Part shown: one piece after another, positions 1 through 11,919 of the stretch | Layout of the letters: every line of letters starts with the position of its first letter | How positions within the stretch are numbered: position 1 is the stretch's first letter | Source of the DNA: Anaeromyces robustus | Lineage: Eukaryota > Neocallimastigomycota > Neocallimastigomycetes > Neocallimastigales > Neocallimastigaceae | Direction: 5' to 3' | Length of the DNA stretch: 64,000 nt | Assembly: GCA_002104895.1 (NCBI GenBank) | Contig: MCFG01000038.1 | Coordinates: 124,001-188,000 of the forward strand | The notes under the pieces: model-generated | What the model saw: only the letters and a program-made list of their open reading frames with translations | Database searches by the model: none | What the model was told of the DNA's origin: nothing | Translations under genes and position numbers: made by a program

Positions 1-200
1 ATTCATATATTATATTAACATAATTATCATTAATACTATTATAAAACACAAAATTGAATATATATAATAAAAAATATATTTAAATTTAATATTTATAATT
101 ATAAATATTTATAATAATATGTATATAAATATAAATATATTTTTAATAAAGATTTATTATTTATTTTAGAAAAAAAAAAATATATATATATATTTATTAA

Positions 201-349
201 TGAGGTATATTTTTTTATAAATAGAAATGTATTTATTAAAATAAATCTAATTATTTTATAAAAAAAAGTATATATATTTATGAGGTATATTTTTTTATAA
301 ATAGAAATGTATTTATTAAAATAAATCTATTTATTTTATAAAAAAAAAA
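201..349. repeat. 80-bp tandem duplication, two copies
   Basis: The unit starts with TGAGGTATATTTTTTTATAA at 201 and again at 281, a period of 80 bp. The first 60 or so bases of the copies differ at one site (ctaatt against ctattt), and the second copy degrades after about 340. Near identity suggests a recent duplication. Confidence 0.85.
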
Positions 350-387
350 TAAGTATATTTAAATTATGTTCTATTTCATTTAAACTT

Positions 388-429
388 ATTAAAAGTTTAT
401 ATATATATATATATATATAAACTTTTAAT
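388..429. repeat. Perfect 42-bp palindrome, possible 3'-end hairpin
   Basis: The arms ATTAAAAGTTTATAT and ATATAAACTTTTAAT flank an alternating AT core, and every base pairs about the centre at 408/409. It lies about 115 bp downstream of the stop codon of the G-patch gene, so it could form a hairpin in that gene's 3' untranslated region. It may also be only a TA-microsatellite with symmetric flanks. Confidence 0.6.
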
Positions 430-544
430 TCCTTAAAATTCAAAATTAATAATACAAGATATAATGGTATAATATAAATTTAATTAAATTTATGAATTTA
501 TTAAGAAAAAATACATGGTATTGATATTTTATATTAAAATTTTC

Positions 545-1588
545 TCAATGTTTTAAATATTCCAATAGTTTTAATCTTGAATATTCTTCTTTTTTTATTT
601 TATTTCTAACATCTTTTTTCTTATTAATACGAGGTTTTTGAATAGTTTTATTCAATGTTTTCCCTTGGACAGTATGAGAGTTTGAAGGAATATTTATACC
701 TTTTATTTTAGCTAATTCAAGAGTTTCTACAATTCTTTGATGTTTACGAAGTTGAGATACAGTAGGTGAAGGATTTGGTACATCACTTTCAAATTCACGA
801 TGCATATTTGACAGAATAGAGTATTCTTCTCTTGAAATAGTATCACCTTTATATGAATCTTTATTATTATTCGAAGGTAATAATAAAGAATATTTATTTT
901 CATAATTTAATTTATTATGTAATTTTTCTGCTTTATTTGCTGCAAGTAATTTTGCATCTTTCAATTGTTGAGGAGTAATATTTGACTTTTCTTTTATTCC
1001 AATACCTTTTTTATCATGTTTATAATTAATTCTTAATGGGTATAATCTACCATCTTCATTACTTCCTAAACCACTTTGTTCATCCCACCCTTGTTTTACT
1101 AATAATTTATATCCAACATTATCTTCTTTTAAATGAAATTCAGCTTGATTACCATTATTGGTTAATTTCTTATTTGATAAAATATGAGGTATACCATGGA
1201 TATGTTTCTTTTCTGGTATGTTAACTGTCATTTTACATATTTTGCAATAAAAACTTTCATTATAGGTTTTTTCTTTTGACTCTAATTTTGTATTATTTTC
1301 TTCTTCTTTTTTTATATCATTACTAGTTATTGTTTTATTTTTATTTTTATTCTTTTTATTCTTTAAATTTTCTTTTTTAATTTGCCTATTAATATAAAAA
1401 GTTAAAGGATTTCTAACATCGTCTGATTCTTTTTTAGCTGTTGAAGTAGATGAAATTACTTGTCTATATAATGATGCTATATCTTTTTTTTGATTATTTG
1501 AAGATTCATTATTTATACTATTAGAAGTTTCATTATCATTATCAAAATTTAATAAAGGTCCTTTAATGAAATTAATTGACTGAAACAT
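545..1588 (-). CDS. G-patch domain protein, GPANK1-like
   Basis: Single-exon gene of 347 residues, start at 1588 and TAA at 545. Residues about 113-137 carry a C-x2-C...H-x4-H arrangement (YCKICKMTVN, then HIHGIPH) that looks like a degenerate C2H2 zinc finger. Residues about 157-200 form a G-patch: GYKLLVKQGWDEQSGLG, then HDKKGIGI. G-patch proteins bind RNA or activate DEAH helicases. Finger followed by G-patch resembles animal GPANK1, but no ankyrin repeats are visible here. The N-terminus is Asn/Lys-rich low complexity and the C-terminus is a basic tail. The G-patch call is firm; the GPANK1 orthology is inference. Confidence 0.75.
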   Translation of the reverse strand: MFQSINFIKGPLLNFDNDNETSNSINNESSNNQKKDIASLYRQVISSTSTAKKESDDVRNPLTFYINRQIKKENLKNKKNKNKNKTITSNDIKKEEENNTKLESKEKTYNESFYCKICKMTVNIPEKKHIHGIPHILSNKKLTNNGNQAEFHLKEDNVGYKLLVKQGWDEQSGLGSNEDGRLYPLRINYKHDKKGIGIKEKSNITPQQLKDAKLLAANKAEKLHNKLNYENKYSLLLPSNNNKDSYKGDTISREEYSILSNMHREFESDVPNPSPTVSQLRKHQRIVETLELAKIKGINIPSNSHTVQGKTLNKTIQKPRINKKKDVRNKIKKEEYSRLKLLEYLKH

Positions 1589-2313
1589 TTTTATAAAATT
1601 AAATATTATTTGAATTATATATAAATATAAAATGTAAAATGTATATTAGTGAGAAAATAATTAATGTAAAGAATTTATGATATGAATAATAAATAAAAAT
1701 GTTTAAAACTATAATTAAAAATATATATTTACTTTATGCATTAAATATTTTATGAATCTTGAATCTTTAATTTTTTTTTTTTAATTTAATTAATAATTTT
1801 AAGAAAAATTTAAAAACAATATTAATAATAATATTTTTTCCTTGTTTTAATCAACTTTAAAGAAAAAAGAAATTTATTTCTTTAATTTAAAATTTTATTA
1901 TTTTATTATTATTATTAGAAGTTGTTTAATTTAAGTGCTTTTATTTTTATTTTAAATTAATTCAATTCAAAAATTACAATGATTGTATATAATGTATATA
2001 ATAGATTTTTTCTTATATATTAAAATTTAAAATTTAAAAAATTTTTATATATTTTTGTGGTTCAAAAGAAAAAAAAAATTTACAAAAAAGTTTAAAATTT
2101 AATATAAAAAAATATGATAAAAGTATATGAGAAAAAAAAAATTTTTTAATAAAAAAAATATATACAATTTTATTTTTTTTAAATAATAAATGATTTTTAA
2201 AATATGTTATATATATTAGTTAAAAAATATGTCAAATTGACAGATAATATTTAAATAAAAAATTTTTTTGTTTTTTGTTATTGTTTTCATTTTTTTTATT
2301 ATTATTTTAATAT
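1589..2313. other. Intergenic, AT-rich, nothing recognised
   Basis: The region lies between the start of the G-patch gene and the last exon of the TEAD-like gene, both on the minus strand, so it should hold the G-patch promoter. No RNA gene or conserved motif was seen. Confidence 0.5.
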
Positions 2314-5300
2314 TTAATCACTAAAACCAAGATCTTTAACTTTCGCTATATCTATTTTACCATCACCAATACCAAATTGATAGCCAAGAACTAACCAATT
2401 TTTAGGTTCTTCATTAAATATTGTTATATCTTTAAATTGCTATTAAATATAAATAGAAATATAAAAAATATTAATGAGATGGTTCTTTACATTTAGAATA
2501 ATATTTAAAACATTAAAAATATTTAATAAATAATATTTAAAAAAAAAAAAATTTTTTTAATTACCTGCATAATTGATAGATTTTCAAATGCTAATTGAAT
2601 TTCCCCATACGTTTTAAATTCATCAAATTTAGTAAGAAAATCAGTGAAAAATTTATTTACAAATTTAAAACTTAAAATATATTTATTTTCTTTGAGAGAA
2701 GCATTACATATTTCATCAGTTTCAAGTATTTTTTTACCAAAGGAATATACTGTTGTGGTACATTTAACTCGTCTAAATACATTTGTTTCAAATATAAATG
2801 TATTCATAAAAATATTTTCGGTAAATGATTTTGGAATTGAAAAATTGACTTTTAAAGACATAAAAGAAGTAGTTTGGATATATTTATCAAAAATTTTTTG
2901 GTAATCTGGTAATTTGTCTTCTGATATTGATGTGATATCAATTGTTTTAATGATATCATTGGGTATGATCAATTCAGCTAAAGTCATATAATCTTCAATT
3001 CCATGATTATTATTAGTAATATTAAAACTATTAATATTGTTATTATTATTACTATTATTGTTACTATTGTTATTACTGTTACTATTAATGTTATTACTAT
3101 CATTTTCCTTTTTATCTTTTAATAAAAAGAAATTAAGGTATCTTAATGAAAAATATCCATATTTTACACCGTCAATATCCATTAATTTTATAAAACGATC
3201 TTTACTTAACCATGATGCTTTAGAAGATGGTTTATCCATAGTAGATTTTATTTTTAGTCTACTTTGTCTTTTATTTATAGGATTATTTAAGGTATGATTA
3301 AGGTATTGAGAATTTGAATCTTTTTTGAAAAAATGTGAAAGTGGTGGTATTTTAATTGATGAAGAAGAAGGAGTGGATATAGAAGATGAAGTAGATGAAA
3401 TAGGTAAAGAGGATGAATTTGCCGTTATTGGTGAAATAAAATGATTATTATTATATGACATTATATTATTTGGATTTGAAAAATTCATATTATAATTATT
3501 ATTGTATCCATATCTTCGATTAGCATATCGTATTGAATTATTATAATAATAATTATTATTATATAAATTAGTATAAGGATAGGAATATGAATAATGTAAT
3601 GGGCGTTGAGGATAATACATATAATTTGTGTACATTGGTTTTAACATTTTTGAATAAAGTGGATGATAAGGTGGTGGTATCATTTTATTATTTTGTAAAG
3701 CATAATAATTTTGAGAAGGAATCATTTGATTTGGTATATTAGGGAGAAAAGGATGGTAAGATTTTGGTGAGTAAAAATATTGATTACGTTGAGGTGGAAA
3801 GCTCATTGGTATATTATCACCAAATCTAAATTTCATATATGGATATTGATGCATATATCTTTGAAATTTTGGATTTAATGAATTCATTCGTGATGGATAT
3901 GATTGATTATTCATATTATTATTGGTATTACTGACATTATTGATATTATTGATATTATTAGTTTTATTATTATTGGTATTATTGGCATTATTGGTATTAT
4001 TGGTATTATTATTAAGATATTTAGTTGAATCTACGATAGGATGAGCTTGTTTTTGATTTGTTTGTATTATATCAACATTTGGTTGAGGATGAGGAATATT
4101 CATATTATTTTCTATTTGTAAATTAGTATTTTTATCTAAAGATTTAGTTGATTTATTTATTATATTTATATCTTCAACTATATTCATTTTATTTTCATTT
4201 TGTTCATCATTTTTATCATTAGGTTTATCTATATCCATTTTTTTATTTTTTATTTGTTCATCATCGTTATTTTCATCATTAGATTTATCTATATCCATTT
4301 TATCTATTATTATTTTTTCATCAGCTTTATTATTAAAATCATCCTTTTCTTCTACTACAGATACTGTATTATTATTCTTATCATTTGATATTTTCATACT
4401 CTTTTCTTTTATCATATTTAATATCTGATTATTATTATTATTATTATTTTCAGTTATCTCCTTTTCTAATAATGAATTATCTTTTTCATTTTTAATTTTA
4501 TTTTCATTTTTATTTTCAATTTCATTTGTGGATTTACTTTCGTTTTTGTTTTCGTTTATTATATCAATTTTATTATTATTATTATTTTCAATTTCAGTTT
4601 TATTTTTATTTACGTCTTTAATTTCATTTTCTTTTACATTTTCTTTATCAATATTAATATCTTTTTGAGATAGAATTTCTTCTTTTTCAATATTAATATC
4701 TTTTTGTGATAGAATTTCTTCTTTTTCAATATTAATATCTTTTTGTAATAGAATTTCTGTATGCTCAGAATTGAGAAGGGGATGATCATTTAATAACTTT
4801 GCTTTATTATTATCACTTTTATTTGGTGAATTTAATGATGTTAATTTAATACTATCTTTTGATTCATTAATTAAATTATTTTTATCTTTTTTAATAGAAC
4901 TTTTGGATATTTCTTTTGAAGAATTTAATTCTTCTTCTTCTTCTTCTTCTTCATTTTCAATAGTCTTTTTAAGTTTTTCATTGATTTTTATAAATTTATT
5001 CAAATTATTTGTTGGAGGTGATGTTAATATTGGACTTATTTCATCTACGGGTGAAGTTAATGCATTATTTTTTTTAGATGGAATAATAAAAGTAGGTGAT
5101 TTCATTTGTTGTGGGGTTTGTGATTGTGATTGAGGAGAATGTAATTGTAAGGGAATATGTTTTATAGTATTTACTTTTGGTATTGGTGATTGTGGTTGTG
5201 GTGATTGTAATTGAATTGATTTTGATATACTTTTATTAAATTCTTTATTATTATCATCATTATTATTATTATCATTATGATTATAATGATTATTATGATT

Positions 5301-7043
5301 GTTATTGAGGGGTGGTGAAGCTATAAAATTGATAAATGAAGCTTTTTCATTTTTATCGTTTTCTTCTTTAATTGATTCTTTATTATCATTTTCATTTTCA
5401 TTTTTATCTATATTCATATTTATATTTTCATTTTTATTTATATTTTCATTTTTATTTATATTTTCATTTTTATTTATATTTTCATTTTTATTTATATTTT
5501 CATTTTCATTTTCATTTTTATTTTTATTTTCATTTTCATTTTCATTTTTATTTTCATTTTCATTTTCATTTTCATTTTTATTTTTATTTTCATTTTTATT
5601 AGTAATTTCTTTTTTAGTATCAATATCCATTTGATTTTTTTCTTCTTCTTTTTCATTAATTATTATTTGCTCTTTAATATCTTTTTTATTATTCTCTATA
5701 TTTCTTTTGTTATTACTACTATTATTATTATCAACTTTTTTATTTTCTTCTAAGTCTGAATTATGATTACATTTATTACTTTCTTGTTCTTTAATTTCTT
5801 TTATTTGATCATTATTATTATTAATACTAGTATTATTCATATTATCATCATTATCTTTATTATTTAATTTTAATTTTTTATTTCTTAATTTATATGAAAC
5901 GTCTTCTTTATCGTTATCATTATTTACATTAATAATTTCATTTTTGGTATTTTTATTTTTAATATTTTTATTAATGTTATCAATATTTATATTTTCGTTT
6001 GGTAAATCGTTCATAATGGAAGTATTGGAAAATTGATATAAACTTTGTAAATGTTGGGGGTATTGTCTAGGAAAATGATGCCCTGATGGTAAAAGAGGAC
6101 CTTGAGCTTGAGATGATAAACTGATTGATGAATAGGCAGAGTCTTGAAGTTGAGAAAATCGATGATTAGAATAAAATGGATCCTTCATTGATGGAAATAA
6201 ATATGAAGAATTTGTATTATAATTTACCATATTATTTTGTAAATGAAATAAATGGTATGGTATATCTGTTGGTGACATTTGTTGAAATTGTTGTTGTTGT
6301 TGTTGCAATAATAGATCATTATATGACTGTGTATTTAAGTAATGTTGTAACGATAGTTGTTGTAAAATATTATTATTTCTATATCTAAATCCAAAATTAT
6401 TTTTACTCATTAAACTATCATATTGTGAGGATAGTAAAGCATTTTTTAATGAATGCCTTTTGGCTATATATTTACAATATATATAAAATTAATATATATA
6501 TTTAAAAAAGAAAAAAAAAATATTATAAATATAATTTATAAGATATTATAATTTATTTGTGTATTCTACCTTTTTCTTGCAATATTTCTTCATTTGTCTA
6601 AGTATTTAATAAAATATTAATAAAAAGAAAAATTTTTTATATTCAAATTAATATATATTTTAAAAATTAAAAAATATTAATATTTAATATATATATATAT
6701 ATCATATCTTTTTTTATTATATATTAAATTATTTAAAATTTATTACCATTATTTTTGGAGGTTGGTTTTTTTTATATTGAAGCATTTTTCCATTTATTTT
6801 ATCAAAATATCTATCTTGTTGAAATAAATGTATTTCCTCATTTTCATTTCTTTTTGTCTATATAATATTGTTTTATAACATTGTTTAATTATATACAAAT
6901 TACAATAATAAAAATGAATTATAATTAGAATTTAAGAATTGTTGTTTATATTATATTTTAATAATTATAAATACCTTTGAATCATTAATTAATGAATTTT
7001 GAATATTTTCATATGGATATATATTTTTCGATTGACATAACAT
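2314..7043 (-). CDS. Low-complexity protein with a TEAD/AbaA-type YAP-binding-like C-terminal domain
   Basis: Five exons by my reading: 7043-6975, 6857-6747, 6597-6570, 6463-2565 and 2439-2314. All joins are GT/AG and in frame, giving about 1410 residues. Most of the protein is Asn/Gln/Lys/Glu low complexity, with a Pro/Tyr-rich section (PQRPLHYSYSYPYTN). About the last 200 residues match the immunoglobulin-like C-terminal domain of TEAD factors: CTTTVYSFGKKILETDE corresponds to CSTKVCSFGKQVVEKVE, and AFENLSIMQQF, across the last intron, to VLENFTILQVV. In animals this domain binds YAP/TAZ or Vgll coactivators; fungal relatives include AbaA and Tec1. No TEA DNA-binding domain is visible in any exon or upstream. 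The domain call is strong. The function without a DNA-binding part is unknown, and the first two exons are the least certain. Confidence 0.75.
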
Positions 7044-9418
7044 TGTTTATTAATTGAATGTTGATAATATTATTTCAATTTTATTATAAATTATGCAAAA
7101 AAATATTGAATAATTTTATTGATGAATATAAATAACAATAACAATTTTTATATTTATTTATTTATTTATTTATTTTTAAAATTATAAATTCTTGTCTTCT
7201 TAATAAATATTATTTAAATAGAAAATTAAATAATGGTATATATATTCCTTTTAAATAATTTGAAATATTCAATTTTCTGATAATTTTTTTGTGATATGTT
7301 GTATTAATATTGTTAAATTATTTATTATCTTCTGTTTTTAATGTAAATTCTTCTTGTGTAATATTATTATTTAAATTATATTTTAATTGTTAATAAAAAT
7401 ATTTATTTTTTATTTCATTAATATTGAAATAAAAGTCTGTATGACTTTTAAATTAATATTTTAAAAATTATTATGATATATTTTTTAAAAGTTTTTCTGT
7501 ATTATTTAAAAAATTTTTATTAATAATATAATACTTTAATTAAAAAATTTCTTTTTTATATAAATATAATATTATCATGTAAAGAAATAAATACTTTTAT
7601 AATAATTAGTAAAAAAAAAAAAAAAAAAAAGAAAAAAGAAAAAGTCTTTAGTATAAAACAATTATCAATAACAGTAAACTTTTTTTTTTATTTTAAATTA
7701 CATATATATTATATTTTCAATTTTTATTTTTATTTTTATTTTTACTTTTTTTTTTTTTATTTTATTTTTTGGATATTTAATAATTAAAATAATATATGAT
7801 GAAGATTATACATAATTAAATAAAAATTATAATTACAATGTATTTTAATATATATTTAACCGTCATATTGAATATATAATGAATATATTTATATAGTAAT
7901 GTTAAATATATAAATGATAAAGTATAAAATAAAGAAAAAAATTAGAAAAAAAGGTGTGAAAGAGAGAATAATAAAAATAATTAAGTAAAAAAAAAAAATT
8001 AAAAAAATTAAAAAAGTTTATTAAATATAAAAAGAGTTCCTTTATATTGGATATAATATATTATTTAATTTGGTTTATATATTAATTAATTAGTTTAATC
8101 ATTAATTTAAGTAAAGTTTAATTTTAATACTTTTTTTTAAAATTTATAATTTTTCAAAAAAAAAAAAAAATCAATAAGAATGTAAAAAAAAAATACTATG
8201 TGTTTAAAGATTTTAATACAATACAATTTATTTTTTATAATTAACATTTTTCATTGTCTAATTATTCAATAAAATAATAAAGTTATTATTTATTTTATAA
8301 AAAAATACTTTAACTTATTATATGTTAGAAATTAACCAAAATAGATTTTATTATACTATATAAAATTAAATTGATAATTTATTCTAATATAATACAATAT
8401 GAAAAAAAAAATACATTTAAAAAAAAATATGTATTTTTTTTTTAATTTATTAAATTACTGTTTATATCTTAATATCTTTTATTTATTTTAATTAAATATA
8501 TAATTATATATTAAATAAATGAATAATAAGTAATAGAATAATAATAATTATAGTAATACTAATGGTAATAATAATGATATAAAGTAATTAATAATAAATC
8601 ATTTAATTATTATTAATATTTTATATTTTCAACATTATTCTTCAAATAATTAAAGTTAAAAGATAATATATAATAAAATATATAATATATAATATATATG
8701 AATTGTCTAAATATAAATATATATTAAAAAAACTTTAATATATATAGGTATAATGTATATATTAACTATTGAATATGATACTATTTAAATTTAAATGTTT
8801 TTATTTTTTCTTTAAAAAAAATTACATATATATATATATAAACAATTAATATATATTAAGTTTTATTATCAAAAATTAATTAATATATAATTTTTTTTTT
8901 TTTAAAAAAAAAAAACTAATTAATTTATACACAAATGTGTTTAAATGCACTTTTTTAATAATTTATAATAATAATAAATATAAAAATAAAAATATAAAAA
9001 TTGAATATATCATTAAGCACTTCTATTTTAAAAGTAGTTGTAATTAATAATAATATTTTATTTATATTCTTAAGATATCTTTCATAATATAATAGTTATG
9101 ATAGTTATAATAATATAATAATAGAATTATTGATTATTATGTTTTTCTTCTATATCAAATTAATTATATTAATTATTAAAAATAAGAATTTTAATTTTTC
9201 AAAAAAAATCAAAATAAAAACTTTTAAGGTAACATAATTTAATTTAATAAAAAAAATATTTAAACATATCAATCTCCGCTAAATTAAAAAATTGTTTTAA
9301 TGAGTAAAAATATTATTATAATAATAGTATAATAACTTAATTCCATTGAAAAAATGATATTATATAATAAAAAGTAAAAATTAATATAAAGATACTTTAA
9401 TATAAAGCTATTTTATTA

Positions 9419-9455
<37 letters not shown>

Positions 9456-9781
9456 TTTTTTTAATAATAATGGTAATTATATTTGTTATTAAAGTAAATA
9501 AATAATATTTATTGAATCAATTTTTGATCATTTTTAATTTTATTTTATAATTCTGTTAAGTTATTTTATATTTTAATTATTTATTATATAATTATTATTA
9601 TTATTTTTATTTCATTTATAGTTTTCTTTATAATAATTAATGAATTGATTGTTATTTATTTATAAAATTCTTATAGGTTAGTATTTATTTGACATTTGTT
9701 ATAAATTATTCATATGTTACATATTTAAATAAAATAATTATGTATTGGTTAAATTATAATAAATAAATGATATTATAATAA
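7044..9781. other. 2.7-kb AT-only intergenic stretch
   Basis: No exon-like sequence, tRNA or snoRNA was found. The stretch contains poly(A) runs (about 7610-7630 and 9424-9453), a poly(T)/TTTTA tract near 7680-7760 and scattered short palindromes. It must hold the promoter of the TEAD-like gene and the 3' end of PPIL3. A lone box-C-like ATGATGA at about 7796 has no CTGA partner. Confidence 0.5.
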
Positions 9782-11281
9782 TTATGATTCTCTATCTGCA
9801 ACTATAAAAAATAATAAATATTTAATTGTAATACATATTTTGAAATATAAATATATATATATGTTATATAAAATTACAATATTGTTAATAAAATATTAAT
9901 GAATATTTATGTTGCTAATTATTATTTATTGCAATATTACTATATTAGTATAAAATATAAATAATAATTATACTAAAAAAAAATTATTAAATATTTACTT
10001 GGATTTGCTAATATAGTAACTGATTTTATTTTAACTTCTTGAATTGGACGATATTTCTCATCTACAGAAATTTTCTCTAAAGCATCCAAAGTTTCCATAC
10101 CATCAATAACTCTATAAATATGTTTATTAAAAATTTAATATTTTTTTCTTTCTCTATATATATAAATATAAATTCTTGTAAAATTCTAAAATAATATTTA
10201 CTTTCCAAAAACAGTATATTTTGTATCAAGATGTGATTGTTTTGAATATGTTATGAAAAATTGTGATTTATTTGTATCTGGACCACTATTATATATATAA
10301 TTTTAATATTAATATATGAATTTTAAGTAATATTAAAATTTAAAACATTTATATATATATTTTACTTGTTTGCCATAGAAACTATTCCTCGACGATTATG
10401 CTATTTAATATATTATAATAATATTTGTAATATTTTTTAATGGAATAATTAATAATAATAATAATTATAAAAAATATAAAATGTATATAATAAATAAATA
10501 TATAAAAATATAATAAATAATTAAAATACTTTTAATGTTGGCTTAATTTCATCTTCAAATGGTTTCCCCCAAATTGATGTTCCACCTTTTCCTGTACCTA
10601 TAATTAGTATAAAAAATAAAAGTAATTTTTAGTAATTATAATATAATATATTATAATTTAATAATTTTTTCAATAATTTATTACCTGTTGGATCACCTGT
10701 CTTTTAATTAGAATTAAAGAAAAATAATTTATTTTAATTTTTTAAAAATCAATTTTTACATTAATAATTATTCTCTATTAATTTAATTAATATATATATT
10801 TATGAAATTCTTTATACCTGTATCATAAATCCTTTCATATTTCTATTTATTTTATTAAATAAAAGATATAATTAAAAATATTAATAAATTAAAAATGCAT
10901 TGAATTTTAAATTTTTTTATATATTGTACCTATGAAAAATACAATTATCATAATATCCTGAGGCACAAAGTGCTAAGAAATTCTAATTAGATAAAAAAAA
11001 TAATTAACAATTGAATATTGATTCTAAATATATATATATATATTTCTACTATTTTAAAAGAAAGATATATATTTATATATACCTCTGCAGTCTTTGGTAC
11101 AGCTTCACAAAAAACTTCAATTTTAATTTCACCTAAATCTGTATCTAATATTACCGACTTAATTTATGTCATTTATACATTTCAAATAAAAATGATATTA
11201 ATAAGTATAATTTTTAAGTACATATAAATAATAATGAAATTGAATTTTTTGTATTAAAGACCATTCATTTCTAATTACCAT
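9782..11281 (-). CDS. PPIL3: Cyclophilin-type peptidyl-prolyl isomerase PPIL3
   Basis: Ten short exons can be read on the minus strand, all in frame. The first coding exon is only the ATG (11281-11279), followed at once by GTAATT; exon 2 (11157-11083) gives [18 protein letters not shown]. Later exons give [84 protein letters not shown] and VTILANP. This matches the single-domain cyclophilin PPIL3 (about 160 residues), a spliceosome-associated isomerase, almost block by block. FHR, Q-F-F and the MANNGP loop of the active site are present. The tail IADRES follows ANP. One exon (ACAGGTGATCCAACAG) is only 16 nt. Confidence 0.92.
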
Positions 11282-11400
11282 TTCACTATATATAAGATAA
11301 TTAATAATTATTATAAATTATAAGAATTTATTATAAGTATTTTACATATATATATGAAGTGTATATGTATCATTGATGTATACATAATTGTATAAAATAA

Positions 11401-11428
11401 CCAATAAGATATGAAATTTTTAAGCCAA
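11401..11428 (-). promoter_or_regulatory. Two CCAAT motifs upstream of PPIL3
   Basis: CCAAT occurs at 11401-11405 and 11424-11428, about 120-150 bp upstream of the PPIL3 start codon. CCAAT boxes bind the NF-Y/HAP complex in fungi and animals. Two copies this close are suggestive in such AT-rich DNA, but the assignment is only by motif. Confidence 0.25.
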
Positions 11429-11563
11429 TCGCATTAAAATAAGATTCTTAGGTATATAAATTAATTTTAAACTAAGATATTTTAATAATCCTCCTTAAAA
11501 AAAAATAAGAAAATTTATAAAGCAAAGGTAAAGATAAAAATAATATATATATTTAATGTAAAA

Positions 11564-11641
11564 GTTTCAGAGATGAATATTTTTTATTTGATATTATTAT
11601 ATGAAATAATAAAAAATAAGAGCTTTTTAACCCTGAGAAAC
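11564..11641 (+). ncRNA. C/D-box snoRNA, snR47/U36-like 18S rRNA methylation guide
   Basis: The ends GTTTC (11564-11568) and GAAAC (11637-11641) pair, extendable to 6 bp with the outer A/T. They enclose box C GAGATGA (11570-11576, one mismatch to RUGAUGA) and box D CTGA (11633-11636). Just upstream of box D, GAGCTTTTTAAC (11620-11631) is a perfect 12-nt antisense match to the universal 18S rRNA segment GTTAAAAAGCTC. By the box D plus 5 rule the methylated base is the first A of the A5 run. From memory that is the site guided by yeast snR47 (18S Am619) and human U36 (Am668). No clear C'/D' pair is seen. The gene is intergenic, not intronic. Confidence 0.75.
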
Positions 11642-11828
11642 TAAATATATATTTTTAAATAAATAATATTTATAAAGTGTAATAAATTTAAACTAATATT
11701 ATATTTTATATTAGTTTTATATTTTATATTAGTTTTTAGATTCACGGTAGCTATATTTTTATTTTCTTATTTTAAATAAGCGTGAAAAAGGTAATTATTA
11801 AAAAGATGAACTATTATTAATTAAATAA

Positions 11829-11919
11829 TAATAAGCGAGGATTAAACCAATGTTCATGCACCACTCTAAGAATTTTATATTCAGTGCTGAGAAACAACAT
11901 ACCCTTAATGAGCTTATTA
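11829..11919 (+). ncRNA. Possible structured RNA of unknown class
   Basis: This is an island of balanced base composition in AT-only DNA. It can fold into one long hairpin: TAATAAGC (11829-11836) with GCTTATTA (11912-11919); ATTAA (11841-11845) with TTAAT (11905-11909); ATGTT (11850-11854) with AACAT (11896-11900); then CACT/AGTG and GAAT/ATTC around a TTTAT loop. Between stems 1 and 2 lie GAGG and GA, which could form tandem G-A pairs. A CTGAGAAAC at 11887-11895 repeats the 3' end of the nearby snoRNA. The strand is inferred from that match. Not matched to any RNA family I know. Confidence 0.35.

Larger units (their letters stand above)
1..544. other. Left-edge intergenic DNA with a tandem duplication and a palindrome
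   Basis: No coding exon is visible on either strand. The stretch holds an 80-bp tandem duplication (201-349) and a 42-bp perfect palindrome (388-429), listed separately. The remainder is AT-only filler and forms the 3' flank of the G-patch gene. Confidence 0.6.

Noticed and set aside
5299-5634. Phe/Ser-rich open frame opposite the TEAD-like gene
   Set aside because: It is the antisense shadow of the Asn/Glu/Lys repeats of the real gene.
7796-7802. Perfect box C-like ATGATGA
   Set aside because: No CTGA box or terminal stem lies within 120 nt downstream.
11018-11227. 69-residue plus-strand open frame
   Set aside because: It overlaps PPIL3 exon 2 on the opposite strand and is AT filler elsewhere.
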